Source: Chrysomallon squamiferum (lineage: Eukaryota > Mollusca > Gastropoda > Neomphalida > Peltospiridae). Taken from it: a DNA stretch of 60,000 nt. The notes beneath the pieces are model-generated. The model was not told the DNA's origin. It did not search any database and was given only the letters and a program-made list of their open reading frames with translations. Position 1 is the first letter of the stretch, and each line of letters starts with the position of its first letter. The translations under genes and the position numbers were made by a program. The stretch is from assembly GCA_012295275.1 (NCBI GenBank), contig CM022674.1:10049792-10109791 (forward strand), given 5' to 3'. This document shows, one piece after another, positions 23,112 to 36,600 of the stretch.

Positions 23112-26100
23112 TTAACTTGAAACAACTGCTCCTGAATCTTCCTTCCCTTTGTACTTAGCTTTACCATGTGTGAATGGTATATATCTGTATTTTATCATGT
23201 GCTGCAAACAATGAAACACACATAAATTTTCTTATTAATATAACAAATAACAAATTATCTAGCCTATCAGAGATTTTTTCACAGTAAAATATAAGAAAAA
23301 CACAAATGTCAAACTATCTTATCTCAAATTCATAACACACCAAACACTTAGACATATACATTATTATTTATATATCACTTTGACCACACTAAGCAAGTTC
23401 ATATGCGTGTCTGTGGCTAATTGTATTAATACAGTAAGTAATTATTAATAATTAAAGATGTTTTACTTTAAAAACTGGACACAACAATAATACAATATTT
23501 GACATATGATTAAGGAGAGACTATATGAGTAATGGGATGAGAATCAACAAAGCTGATATGTTTCTTTTAATTTATTAGTCAATAGGACGATGAAGAAAAC
23601 TGTTTTTAAGTTTTTACTAACCTTTATTTGTCTTTTCATTGTTATGGTAAAAAGGATGATGAAATACATGACAAGAATAGGCCAAAACACTGGTATATTG
23701 AGAGCAGTGAAGCATGTACATATCATAGCTATGACAATAGCTTTAGAAGAGGAATACCTGCAATGAAAAAACATTTCTTAAACCATAAACATAAATTTAA
23801 AGAAAGAAGGAAATATGTATTACTGATTTTTGTTCTTAGCAGTATTCTAATCTTGTAATATATGCTTTAGTTACATGAACATTAAAAATCAATTAAACTT
23901 TTCTTAACTACTTAAATGTTGACTCAGATAAAATAATGAAATCTCCATTTAAAAGTCATAATTATAGCTAATTTATAGTTAATTTTTTTATTTTTACCAA
24001 AATTTAAATTCAGGCAATCTCCTCATAAAAGGCCTAAATTCTTCATTAGCTTTGGTGGGTAAAGAAGGTCCATCTTCTGAAAGAAGTAAAGCATTGAACA
24101 AGTTACTTTCTGACTGCTGATCATAGACAGAGCTATAGCTAAATGTTACATTTAACTGTGTTATTTAAAAAAATTCATAAGCACATAAAAATTATTAATA
24201 AGAAAAAAAAATTAAGTTTTAAAAAGATACTATTTCATTAAATTCTTCTTCTAATTTTTATACATATTAAAATTCATGCAGAAATTTATCAATAATCATA
24301 AATAATATGAAGAACAATAATTAGAAATATGCATTTTAAAAAATTCATGTATATCAATTTAATAAATGTTTAATAATATTTAGCATCATATACAGCCGTT
24401 ATAATTATACTATAAAAATATCAAAGTTTATCAAATTTATTTAAAAGGTCATTGAAGGGGTCATTCTGTGTCAAATCACCCAATGGGTTAAACCTGACTG
24501 TCTCAGATTTTTATGAAGCTTGGTATATTTGTTGACTGGGATTCCAAAGCACCAAATCGGAAATTATAGGCCAATCGGACCTGTGCTGTGGGAGATATGG
24601 TGCCCCGAATTTTGTGATTTTTTTGGCTAAAATGGGCATGACCCCCAACCTTTGAACCCTCACATCTCAGGAACTACTGGGCCAATCTTCATAAAATTGG
24701 GTGCTTTGACATGGAATGACTAGAAGCTATTCAACAAATATGTTATCATACATTTATGTGTATTAAATATGTAGTAATATTAAAATGCATTATATAACAA
24801 AAAATTGTATGCCAAGATGCCACTTTATCTTTCAATCTATAAATCATGACATACTAAATGTGTCAGTTAATCTTATCCTCACATTAATTTTGCATCATTC
24901 TTTATTATTACATATTGATTATTCAATTAATACTGTAAATTTAGTTATACAATTACCATTATCATCTAACAATGCAGGGTCTGTCTTTGGCGTCAAAAAT
25001 GCTATAAACAAATTTAACAGATAAATTCCCAAAGCATATGTTACTATATACCATCCCTGAAAGTAAATAAATTTAATTCCATAAATAATAATAACACTTT
25101 TTCAAATTCACTAATTATAAATTGATAATACTGTGAACTAAATAAAGCTTATTAAAGAATACCAATTTACAGTATAAAGTGTAGTAATGTGTCAGTTTTT
25201 CTTTCTTTTTAAAAAAATACACCACTTTTTTTTAAATGGAAAGAATGAAAAATTTATAGTTAATGAGCTATACAAATTTTTTAATATCAATATGATTTTT
25301 AAAGAAAATTAAAAAGATTTTTTTTTTTCAAAAATATCTGTAAACCATACCTGTAAAATATAAACCCTTAGAGAATATATCAGCATCAAAAGAATAGTGC
25401 CACACCATCGACCTGTAGAATATGGAGTTACTCTGTCTAACAAATGTTGATGAATCTGAAATCAGTTACAACAATAATGTTCAAACTAAATTAGTTAAAA
25501 AAAAAAAAAAATGTTTATAAATATATTCATATGCATACATACACCACAGAATCACTGAAATTAAAATGCAAAAACAAACAGAAAACAAACAAAAAAGAAG
25601 AACAAAATGAAAGAAAACTAATTCGCTAAACATTATTTTGACACATACACATGTACATACATGTTTTACGAAATGCTATAAATGCTTAATAATTATTTCA
25701 CATCTACTGCAGATACAAAATAGTCACATTAACAATCTCACAAATTATTCAATTATTTACTTCTTGTCATTGTTGACACAAGTAGCTAGCTATGAATGCT
25801 ACTGGTGTAAATAAAAAAGGTCATTGTAACTAAAACAGGACTTGTGGGTGGAGCTTATCTGTTTTTTAATAAATACACTGCTTTGACATTCAGTTTTATA
25901 AAATGAGGTTACATAAATAAAATAAAATGTAATATAAGTAAAAGATATATATATTTTCCAAAAGTATGTCAGCACTCACCACTAGACAGCCTAGACTTAT
26001 TTCAGTGACAACAAACATCATTTGTTTACACCAGTATCACAAGAAGGAAACATTTGTTTGCATTTTTTTTTTTATCTACAAGATATTTATAAATTTTAAA

Positions 26101-26273
26101 CATAAATCCTGAACAAGGAAATACACTTTTCAACTGTTAATTCTTAAGTAATCAGGCATTTTTCTTAGTGTTTTAACACTAAACAATTTACTTTGTACCT
26201 CACAATAACGTTTGAAACCTCTGTACAAAAACCCAGGTTTTGATGGTTGTGTGTCTTCACCTTCTAATGACAT
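23112..26273 (-). CDS. RER1: RER1, ER-Golgi retrieval receptor (194 aa)
   Basis: Six coding exons in order: 26199-26273 (ATG at 26271-26273), 25351-25455, 24957-25056, 23998-24076, 23622-23757 and 23112-23201, stop TAA at 23112-23114; 585 nt, close to the 196 aa of human RER1. Diagnostic segments are [57 protein letters not shown] and [20 protein letters not shown]. Four hydrophobic membrane segments are visible, with both ends expected in the cytosol. RER1 is a Golgi membrane receptor that returns escaped ER membrane proteins and unassembled subunits to the ER via COPI. A TTTCAG acceptor at about 26282 shows an upstream untranslated exon. The gene is head-to-head with PUSL1. Its third intron contains a GC-richer repeat at about 24455-24740. 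Confidence 0.96.
24455..24740. repeat. Interspersed repeat inside an RER1 intron
   Basis: This block is markedly less AT-rich than its surroundings (for example GGTGCCCCGAATTTTG and GGGCATGACCCCCAACC). Its two halves are partly related in inverted orientation: TATTTGTTGA, ATTCCA and CAAAGCACC occur near 24525-24560 and again, reverse-complemented, near 24700-24745. It looks like an inserted non-coding repeat, possibly a composite foldback, but I cannot name the family. Confidence 0.55.
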
Positions 26274-27755
26274 TATCACTCTGAAATAATAAAATCATTA
26301 TAAATGGAGTGAAAAAAATAACAAGAACAGAAATAAGAAAGCCTTTCAGGTAATTCTACTTTTATTATTACTTTAACCATCTCTAATTAATTTTATTTTT
26401 ATTTTTATTTAGTTATGGAAATATTTAGAATAGTCACTAACAGTCTTAGGAGTTACTGGTCAAAATTATTCCAGCCAAAATGTCCCCATTTTAACTGCAT
26501 TTAATGGTGCAGTTCATGTTCATCAAACATATCATCTTTGAATAGCATTCAGATTGGAGTCACCTAAAAGAAATTTAAGTCAACTGAATGGCAGTAAGTT
26601 CCAGTAAATTCAAGCACAACCAAAAACAGGATTTTCCGACTGACATCACAATAAACCATAGTATCTAAGTATCATACTTAGTATGGCTGTGATGACCAAT
26701 ACATCAATCCTCAATCCTATCAGTATCATCAGATAACATTAATTTTATAATATATATTTTACAAATTCTATTACAAGAAAAAAGAAGAAAAAAAGAAGAC
26801 TTAGTTATTTGATAATCCCATTCACTTGTTACTTGATTGTCTTGTACAAGCCTATATGATATATTATGTATACCATTCATACGGAATTAGTAATTAGTTA
26901 ATTTTAAATTTACGTTGAAACATTTTGACGCACTCATTTGCAATTCGCCAGGCCGCAGTAGACATCTAATATATTACAGATTTTGTTTATAAATTTAAAG
27001 TGATAACGAAGTGTAATAAATAATGTTCATAAATTATGATTCACACTCATAGGTAATAATTAATTCTTTTACTGTGGATACAAAACATTCAAATTTTTAT
27101 TTTAAAAAAAGAAGAAGAAGTACGAATAATTAAATACAGCACTAAAAGCTGCATCTAGAATATTTCACTGAATGTGAAATATATTATCTACGAAATAATG
27201 AAGGAAAAATAAAATATAACTATAAAAGAATTCTGTTCTTCGAATCTCCAACTTGGTGTCCAAGATGATTATGTTGCTGTAAATACGAAAGACGCCATGT
27301 TTGAATTCATCATACCGGTTACTAATTTTGACTAGCAATAATATCAGTTAACATAAATACCTTGGTTGTTTCCTCAAATTCTAGGAAAAAATTAATTTTA
27401 ATAAATGTTGTTTTAAAGAAGCAATGTTCAAATTATGTGAATTTTGAATCATTTAGCCACGTTGCACGACTATCGCCACAACCATTTTATTTCCGGTTAT
27501 GTGTCTTTTAAATTAGAGTTTCCCCCCTTCTTTTTCCGCTAACTAGTCTTAGCATTTTACGAGTATCGTTAAAAATCACGTAAAAATTTAAAATAAAAAA
27601 AAATAATAATAAGAAATAAAAACAATTAATTAATTAGCAACAATAATAATAAAAATGATATTATAAATTATATTAACAGAGCGGCTGAGAGAAAGACATC
27701 TTTTTTTTAAACTTTTTTTTTAAATTACATTATATTTATAGTTTATACACTTATC
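26274..27755. promoter_or_regulatory. Probable shared promoter of RER1 (minus) and PUSL1 (plus)
   Basis: The two start codons point away from each other across about 1.5 kb. RER1 has an untranslated exon in this interval, judging from the acceptor at 26282. A local patch around 27455-27500 is richer in GC, with CpGs and an ETS-like TTCCGG at about 27491-27496, next to CCATTTTAT. A bidirectional core promoter there is an inference from gene layout and these motifs only. Confidence 0.35.
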
Positions 27756-30700
27756 ATGGGTCGTTTTCTTATGTTTGTCTCGTATATAGGGACACATTAC
27801 AGGTAACAAAAATATTCTTAAAATAACCTTTATTATTATTTTGAGTTATTTTTTTTTAAAACCATTATTATATATACTTCATTTAGAAAATTATAAAGAA
27901 TGAACGATATTAATTAGAAATTAATATCAAATTATGATAATAATTAATATAGTCAATGTTTTAGTGTCAGAATATATATATATATATAAAACAAATATGC
28001 CATTGTCAATAACAAAATTAAAGGCAGATAGTTTTTATTTATAAATTTATTGTTGTACACTATAGGTTATTTTTAATTTGACAGTGGTCTTCAGATTCAA
28101 AATGTTGGTGGTTGCTTGAGAACAGATATTAAAACAGTTCAAGGTGTATTGCACGTATGTATTAACAAACACTATTTTTGTTTTTTAATTTTATTTATTT
28201 ATTTATATTTTATAACACAGCTTCATTTTGACTTTGTTTATAGATTCAGAATTTGTTAATTATTTTTAAATATTAATGACAACAGTTGTATGTGTTTGAA
28301 AGTAACTATAATAATAATAATTTAAATTATCACAGATGTTTTTATTACTAATAAATGTTTTATTAAAAACAAATTAAAAAAGAAAACATATTATACATGA
28401 ACATAAATTTACATGTAAATACTTTTGACATTGAAATATTCCCCTTTTCTTTCTTTTCTCTGCCTTTTCTTAGAGTTGTTTAGAGAAACTGAAACCTTCA
28501 AATGAAGTGAAAATCTATACATCAAGTCGAACTGATGCTGGTGTCCATGCTTTCTGTAATGCTGTTCATTTTGATCTACAGCACAGGTTGGATAATAAAC
28601 ATTTTAAAATTACAGAAATTGGTATTTGAATCTGGTGGATCTATAAATTCCATTTATTATTAATTATTAATTATGCAGAAAATGTGCATAAATTGTGATT
28701 CATTTGGGGAAACTGGCTATACAACAGCAGTTGATGGAGAATTTTAGGAGGAAGCTAGATGACGACAGGCCAGCTCAAGCTTTAGACCCCACAATGTCAC
28801 ACACTGGGAACGTTTAATTTGGCTGTGAAAATGTAGTTCTGGAAGTGAACAAATCTGAGTTCAAATATCTGTTCAGTTATATTGTTATCTCATCACAAAT
28901 GAGCATGTCTTTAATTCCACAGTTTGCTGTTTCTATGGACCCTTGGCTCTGTGGATGCTGAGGATTTCTTTGGACCATTACCAACTCTGGCCACATTACT
29001 TTCATTTCAGTAATTACACATATTTTCTGAAAGTTTCAAGAATTATACATATTTCCTGCAACAAACAAACACATATACACTAATGTTTGTGACTAGCCAT
29101 AACTGTCATTTCATCAATTTTTCATTCTTTATGTTATTTGCTTTTTCATTTTTATAATTTTGTTACTGCAAAGATTGTTTGTAAAATGAATATTAGAGTA
29201 ACAATTGTTTTTAAATACAAATTATTTCTAGTACGAAATAACAGATAAAATGTAATGTGAAATAAGTGACTTGTCCACTCTTTTGTAATGTTACTGGTAC
29301 TTACATCACATGAGATACTGCTGGTGTCAAACATACATTCAGAACAATGAATTTTTTTTTAAAATTAGGTATTAGATAATTCAATACTTTTTCTTTTATC
29401 TGTTCGAATTAACAAACATTTCAGTTTACAAAAACATGTTTTAGTTCTCAGCTCCCTCTGTTTCATTGACTTTAGTGTAAATTCCTAAAACCCATTTCCA
29501 TCACTGTGTGAATATATCTGGTCTGTTCCACATCTTATAATTTTTTTGTTGTTTTATTTATTTAACAGATTTTACCCTGAGAAAGATTATAAAGCTGAAG
29601 TAGTAACACAGTGTGTCAATCAAATTCTTCGTAAATCGCGAGAAAGTATTCGGTATGAAATATTTGATAACAAACAATTCACATAACTATATGGTAGAAG
29701 TGCATAAACTTTTTGTAAATACATGAACATATAGATTTTAAAAATGGCTCATTAAAATTAAATTTAAATGTAATATTAATGACTCAGCAAAAGTTGGATT
29801 TATGGTAAGTAATTATTTCATATAAAAGAAATGATTCTTATGCAATTATTTCATATAAAAGAAATGATACTAATGTTCAAATATGTATTTTAGTTCATAA
29901 ATAAATAAAACTGACTTTTTTACTAATTAATGTTTATGTTTCAGAGTACTTAAAGTGGTGCATGTATCAGATGACTTTCACTGCCGACATAAAGCTAGAG
30001 CTCGTCGCTATGTGTACAGACTGTGTTTTATTAAAGACAGATGTCGAGATAAACTAACATCTACTCTTTTCTCAGAGGATTTTGCTTCTCAAGTTTTGTT
30101 TCACCACCTGCCCATATCACCTCTAGAATTTAATTACTCTTATTGTGTAGTGTAATTGTTTTCCTTTGTTTTATAAAACAGTAGACATTTAAAACAATAT
30201 TTTAATAAAGTTATAAATCAATTTTCTGACAAACTCATGATGATGCTATAATGATAAAACATTTTCAGTTATACTCAACAAAATCACAAAATTCTTTTTC
30301 AGTGAATCCAAGTATTTGGTTCTCTCTCTCTCATTAACGTTTTCTCTCACATTTATTCTTTCAGTCAATAATAGTTTCTGACCATGATCAGAATTAGTAT
30401 TGATATAAGTACAAATAGTTATCTGATAGTTATTTGTGGACTTACACTCAGTATTTGAGAGACATTTAATGTAAATCTTGAAATGTAATTTTAAGTATAG
30501 GATACTACTTCACTTATTTTCATTTGGCCTGAGTTAGCAATTGTTCTGGCATTGGTGAATGTTATAATATCGAACTTACTGGTTATTTGTCAGCTGAAAT
30601 GTAATATTTATATACTTCATTTCTTAATTCTTAAAGTTAGTTTTAATGTTCTTGAAATTTATATAACCATTAATATTTTTCTTTCTTTTCATTTTATTAG

Positions 30701-31977
30701 ACTATTCTTATCTATACTTATGAATTGAAAAAATATGTATATCTAATGAATTTATTTCTTTCTAGTCATGATACTGACATGTGCAAAGTTCAAGAAGCTG
30801 CAGATGCATTTACAGGTTTGCACAACTTTTCTGCTTTCACAAATCCTAAAGTTCTGAAAGAAAACGACCCTGTCAAACACCTAACTGTAGGGTTGAAGAA
30901 AGGAACAGGAATCCTGAAAACCTCTCAACACCAGATGGCAGACTGTTTCGATTTCTGGGAAGTTCATTTTCATAGTCAGTCATTTTTATACAGACAGGTA
31001 ATGAAGGTTCAACATTTTATTAAATATTTACTTACATTTAATATATACATACAAATCTGTTTATAAAGCTTTCTTTTTTTAATGTTAAAAAATTATGTTA
31101 TTCTATTCTTTTTAATATATTTTAAATACATTCTTAAACATTTTGAGTACATTATTTAGTTATATAAATGACTATTAAATTAAAAAGTTCAATTAAAGAA
31201 CTAATTATCTGACAGTCATGAATCTGTTTGCTGAAGGTTCGACGAATGGTGGGAACTATATTAAAAGTTGGAATGGGTGACCTGCATGTTGATGAACTGA
31301 AGGAACTATTAGAAGGTCCATCAAAAGAAAAAGACATTTATGCCAATAAAAATGCTCAGTTCTCTGTTCCTTCCTACGGTCTCTTTCTGAAATCAGTAGA
31401 CTATAACGAAGAAGGTACATGAAAGAATTTAAGTATTTTTTCATAGTATATTTGAAAAAGATAGTTATATGTATATTATATAACCTTTTTCGCTTTTTTC
31501 TCTTTTTTTTTTTTGGCCCCCTCATATTTTTGTGCATGTTGAACTCAGTGCTTAGATTTGAAGTGTGAATGTCCTCAGGATTAATCCTGCTTATTGTCAC
31601 TACTTAACTTTTGCCCATTGTTGTTTCCTTTTTTTCTTTTTTTTGTCTTTTGAAAAATACAGATAAACAATCCCTTACTGCTTACATGAAAGATAGATTT
31701 TGTGACTGACAGCAATAGGCCTCCATTATTTAATTACATAGGAGATACACAACCAAAACCAAATAAAAATTAATTCAGTCATATATTCTATTAAACACAA
31801 ATGAGTTTTTTTAATACATTATTTCTCATTCAACATTGTCTTTACACTTCCTATTAATTTTTCTTTCCAGATTTAATATTTGATTCTTCAGTATCATCTA
31901 ACACAAAAACAGCTTCTAAAGATTTTACAGAAAGAACACTGAGTAATGAAGAAGACAAAGTAATCAGTGTCAGCTGA
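27756..31977 (+). CDS. PUSL1: PUSL1, tRNA pseudouridine synthase-like (345 aa)
   Basis: Eight exons: 27756-27802 (ATG at 27756), 28085-28154, 28474-28586, 29569-29652, 29945-30151, 30766-30997, 31237-31414 and 31871-31977 (stop TGA 31975-31977). They total 1038 nt with continuous phases. The TruA-family signature SSRTDAGVHA in exon 3 contains the catalytic Asp. FHCRHKARARRYVYRL, LHNFSAF, FHSQSFLYRQVRRMVGTI and the near-C-terminal PSYGLFLKSV also match this family. The enzyme isomerises uridine to pseudouridine in tRNA, probably in mitochondria, as known for the family. Exon 5 reads into a stop if unspliced. The donor GTAATT at 30152 is the choice that keeps frame and restores alignment (YCVVHDTDMCKVQEAA). 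The C-terminal 35 codons are not obviously conserved. It converges with DIS3L2. Confidence 0.94.
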
Positions 31978-33690
31978 TCACATTATTGTCCACCAGCCAG
32001 TTCTTGTTGGACAACAGTGTTATATAACCTCTTTGAGCCGATGCAGGCTTATTACATCTGAAAGTTAATCAATGGTTATACATACAGTTCACTAACACCA
32101 CTTGAAGAATTAACATCAGAAACAGAACAACGCAGACATATTTTATTTTTAATTTATTGACAAGACTGCAGTTATTTTAGTATCAAGTTAATTGGTTATT
32201 TACATTTTAATTAGTGACAGACAGTGGAACCCTGTTAAGAGCAGTAATTGTGAAAAAATACCAAACACCTGTTCTCATCTTTGAAGTGAGGTAATAAAAA
32301 CTGAAGTTTCTTGTTCTTCCTTCTTTACATCATTAATTAAATTGCAGTTTTGTTTTTTGCAAGCCATCTTTTTTAAACCTTTTTTAAGAAATACACTACA
32401 AGATAGTTATGAGTAACTAACACATACTGGAACTTGTATATTTCTGTTGTCATACATATTGTAAACTGTGAACTTCAAGTCTGAAACGTAAATTGTATTA
32501 TGTGAATTCACATTACTGTTTACTGAGAACTATTACTGTGATCAACTGGCTAGTGAGACATCTAACAAATTTAGATAAAAGCTGCAATTTTCTGCTCTCT
32601 GGTACTCACATGATGACTAGCTGCACTTGGAGCAAACTGTCTACATCTGATGAGTAATGGAAGCAATAATTCTGCGTAATGTAGTAGTTCAATCTTCTCT
32701 CAGAAATTTATCAAGTGTTAATAATATTATACTGTGCTTGTGAAATCAAACAGGAATTATCTGTATTTTCTGCATCTTTGATGCTCTTTTTTTTTGTATG
32801 TGTGTGTTTGTTCATCAAGACAAGATATTACTGACTGAAATAAGATGTTTTATAAAAGAACTGAAATGCACAAAATAGAAAGAAAAACACTGTACAGACT
32901 ATTATTGGGACACATGGGCAGGCTTGTTCAAAATGTATGTTCTGTTATAAAGAAGATAAATATAATTATATTTTTGTATAATTTTATTTTACACAGACTG
33001 AAAATGAATATCAGAATTCGGAAATTTACTGATGTGGCAGATTATAATGTTTAATTTTGTGCTGTATATACGCTAATTTTGTTACATTTCTTATTTTACA
33101 ACATAAAACTGATTTTAAAAATCAAATTTCCGTTAAAAAATTAATGATAAAAGATTATTAAAAATATACCCCAAAAGCTAAATTAGCAACAACAAAATAA
33201 ATTAAGATTGTTTCTAAAAATATTTAACAGAATTTTAAAAACAACATAAAATACCTCAACCATATTTGGGTAGAACAACGATTAAAAAGGATATAAAACT
33301 TTTTTTTATTTTTAATATACGTATATTTATGTCTAAATCTGGGAATCAAATGCAATATCAATAAAAAATAATAATAATAATAACAAAAAAATACATTTAC
33401 ATAAATTAATAAAAGCCAGATTTAGATAAAAAAAACACAACATTGTTACTGTTTTATATATTAACATTCACATTTATTTAAAATCAATACAAATTAAATC
33501 TTATTTTTTTATTTTTTATTTTACGCAGTTTTTAAATGTAAATAATAAACTTAGTCATGAGTCATTTTCAAGTGATTTATAAAATTAAATATATCCGAGT
33601 AATTTTCACTCTCTAAACAATTTTAAACTATATTTTTCAGCGTATGTTTGTCCTGCATATGTAAACAATGGTACATCAACATGCTGGAAT
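31978..33690. other. Tail-to-tail interval between PUSL1 and DIS3L2
   Basis: This is the 3' flank and UTR of both convergent genes. AT-rich sequence with no supported gene. A short plus-strand frame at 32845-33054 is Lys/Ile/Asn-rich and unrecognised. Confidence 0.5.
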
Positions 33691-36600
33691 TCAAGGTCTT
33701 GTTATTATAGCCTGAAATAAAATGACAAATGCAAATTTAGTGAAAAATCAAAAAGGAATCCTTATATGATCAGTAAACAATCTATTACTCACATATTTCA
33801 AAATATTTATAACAAACAGCATTTAAAATTGGTTCAAATATTGAATATGTTATGTTTCAGACAAATTTGTATTGAATTTATTGTTTTCATACTGTTACTT
33901 TAATAAATGTATGATGAAGTTTTATATTTTGATAAATGAATGGATAAATAAAATGGTTAACAAATCAAAATATTTTAATAATAATATTTATTAAATATCA
34001 AAGCAACAGAGGTTTAGAAAGGCTGTAACGTTTATTACAATCATGATAAAGTTGAGAAGACGAGGAAAATAAGACTGATTGTCTGTCATTACTACATTAT
34101 TAATCAGTGAGTTACAGCAAATTTTAGCATTCAGATAAATTGATGCAAACATTTGGAATCAAATGTGAAAAAAATTTGTTACTGAAAATAAACAACCAAA
34201 AACAACTTTGTATTGACTATTGTTAAAATTAAAAAAAATTAAATGTGCTAACCTTCCACTTCAAGGGACCAGAATCAGTAGCAAGTTCAGCATTAACAAT
34301 TGTGAAGATAGAAATAATCTGTGTTACTTCTGATGTATGACTCTCATCTGCTGGCCACACCAACGTTAACACAGGTTTCTTCTGTTCTTTCATGTACTCA
34401 AAGCTCCGGAGGTTTAATTTCTGAAAACACCAACATATATACTAGTTTTGTGTGCATGTGTTCTTATGTACATGTGTGAGAGTCTGTGTGTGGGAGTGAA
34501 CATGTAATAACAAATATTTCTTTCTGGAATATCTGGATTAAAAAATTTGCACAGCTAAATATTTCAGTTGGAATAATATAATCTAGAATCTATGGACTAA
34601 CAACACAAGAATTGGAAATTTTTAGACAATTATTACAGTTTATTATAATGTTAGAAATAGCTGAAATAATTTTGTAATTTCTAATAATATTAAAATACTA
34701 GGCTTGGGAAATAAATGGATAATTTACTGTACTACTGAGTTTCAAATATTGCTACAGGAGGCCTAACTGGATGGAAATGTAGACATTTGATTGTTCTTTA
34801 TTTATTATTATTTATTTTATTTCATTTTTTTTTTTTTTTAAATTATGTTATTATGATTATTTCTTTTTAATTCATGAAAACAAACGTACATCACAGTAAA
34901 CTCTTTTTTGCACACCAAACTTCAGTATGAATATATCAAAAGACTTGTCCATCACTCCCATCACCATAGCTTTTTCTTCAAATGGTCCTGCCTCCTGTTA
35001 AAAACACATATAAATGATTCCATTAAAACACAAGTAAATATAAATTCAGTTCTGAAAATAATAACTTTAAGGCATTGCTAAATGATAAATTCTTATATGA
35101 GATTAGCAGAATTAACAACCAATCAGTAAATCATATCATTAACATCCACAGCTAACAATCTAATTTTGATAAATTTCAAATAAAACAAAAGTTTAAATTA
35201 CTGACTGAACAAGACATGATGTGATACTAAAGTTGACAAAAATATTTTATTACCAAAAAAATAAAAAACAGAATTTTAGAAATACTAAAAGCTAAAAAAA
35301 AGATTAAAATATATATGTATTACTTTTACAAAGACAGCAAAATAGAGTTCCAAACTGAGGTCATTGACTCTTTTGGCTGAAATCTTCCTCTCATTGCAGT
35401 TGTCTGCCACTATCTGTAGCTCTTGTTTCGACAGTTTTGGAATATCTCGGTATTCTGAACAAACAAACAGTTATATACTGCAGCAAAGTGTAGGAAAATA
35501 ACATTTTTTTATTTTATCTCGTATTAAAAACAATTACTTTCTTCATTTACAATTACTTGACTTGTATCAAAACAAAAATAACCATATGTTTGTAATTAAT
35601 ATTTTTAAGTCCTAATGTAAAGAAAAAGTACTCAATTTAAATAATATTTAAAGCGATGTCCATGGAGAACAAGGTAGAGCTACTGATACAAGGCTGTAGG
35701 TCATATTTCAATAAATAAATAGTTTTTCACCAATAAGGTTTCACATTCTCTGTACAGTCTTCTCTACATAATTAATTAACAAAATTACTGAGAAATTTCT
35801 TACCCAGGGATGCTGCCAGCAGTCTGTGAACAAGGATGTCAGGGTAGCGACGTATTGGTGAGGTGAAGTGAGTGTACAGCGGAACATTTAAAGCGTAGTG
35901 ACGATACACCTCCTCATTATCAATAGTCCCAGCACAGAAATACTTGGCATTCTGAAATCACGACATTTGGCTGATTTTAAAAATGAAACTAGTAATAGGC
36001 TAATTAAGAGAAAGTAAACCTATAGAGTCAGAAGCATATGATCAAAACAGATTTTTATCCTTCCATGTGATTTTTCTAAAAATAAAGTTTGAAAATAACA
36101 AAATATGATCAAAAGGTGAATTATTTAATTATTTTTATTCAATAAGCACATATTTACAACCTCCCATTAATTACCTAGATAAGTTTAATAAAAAAAATAC
36201 TTCTGTCTTATCCTCTACAAATATTTTACTTTATTATTAGAAGTGGTTACCAATAAAATACATAAAATAATAAGTGGAATAAACAGTACATTTAAATTAA
36301 TTTATTTTTTACATATTTTACATATTCTTTTATTGACTATTAAATTCCATCTACAGATCAATGTTTTATTATTAACTGAACAAACCTGCATTGGCTTGGA
36401 ACACATTGCCACAAGAACCTGCATCCTTGCAACCGAATATTCATCATTTCCACAATATTTCATCAATGAAGCCTGTGGAACAAAATCCATGAAAACCACA
36501 TTAACCACAACACAAACATTTCAGTATACAAAAACAAACCCCAGTGTACATAAGTGGATTATTCTCTATACAATACTTGTGTGTCATAAAGATATAACAA

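Noticed and set aside
29955-30155. PUSL1 exon 5 reading into a stop, suggesting truncation
   Set aside because: A GTAATT donor at 30152 removes the stop, keeps phase and restores family similarity in the next exon.
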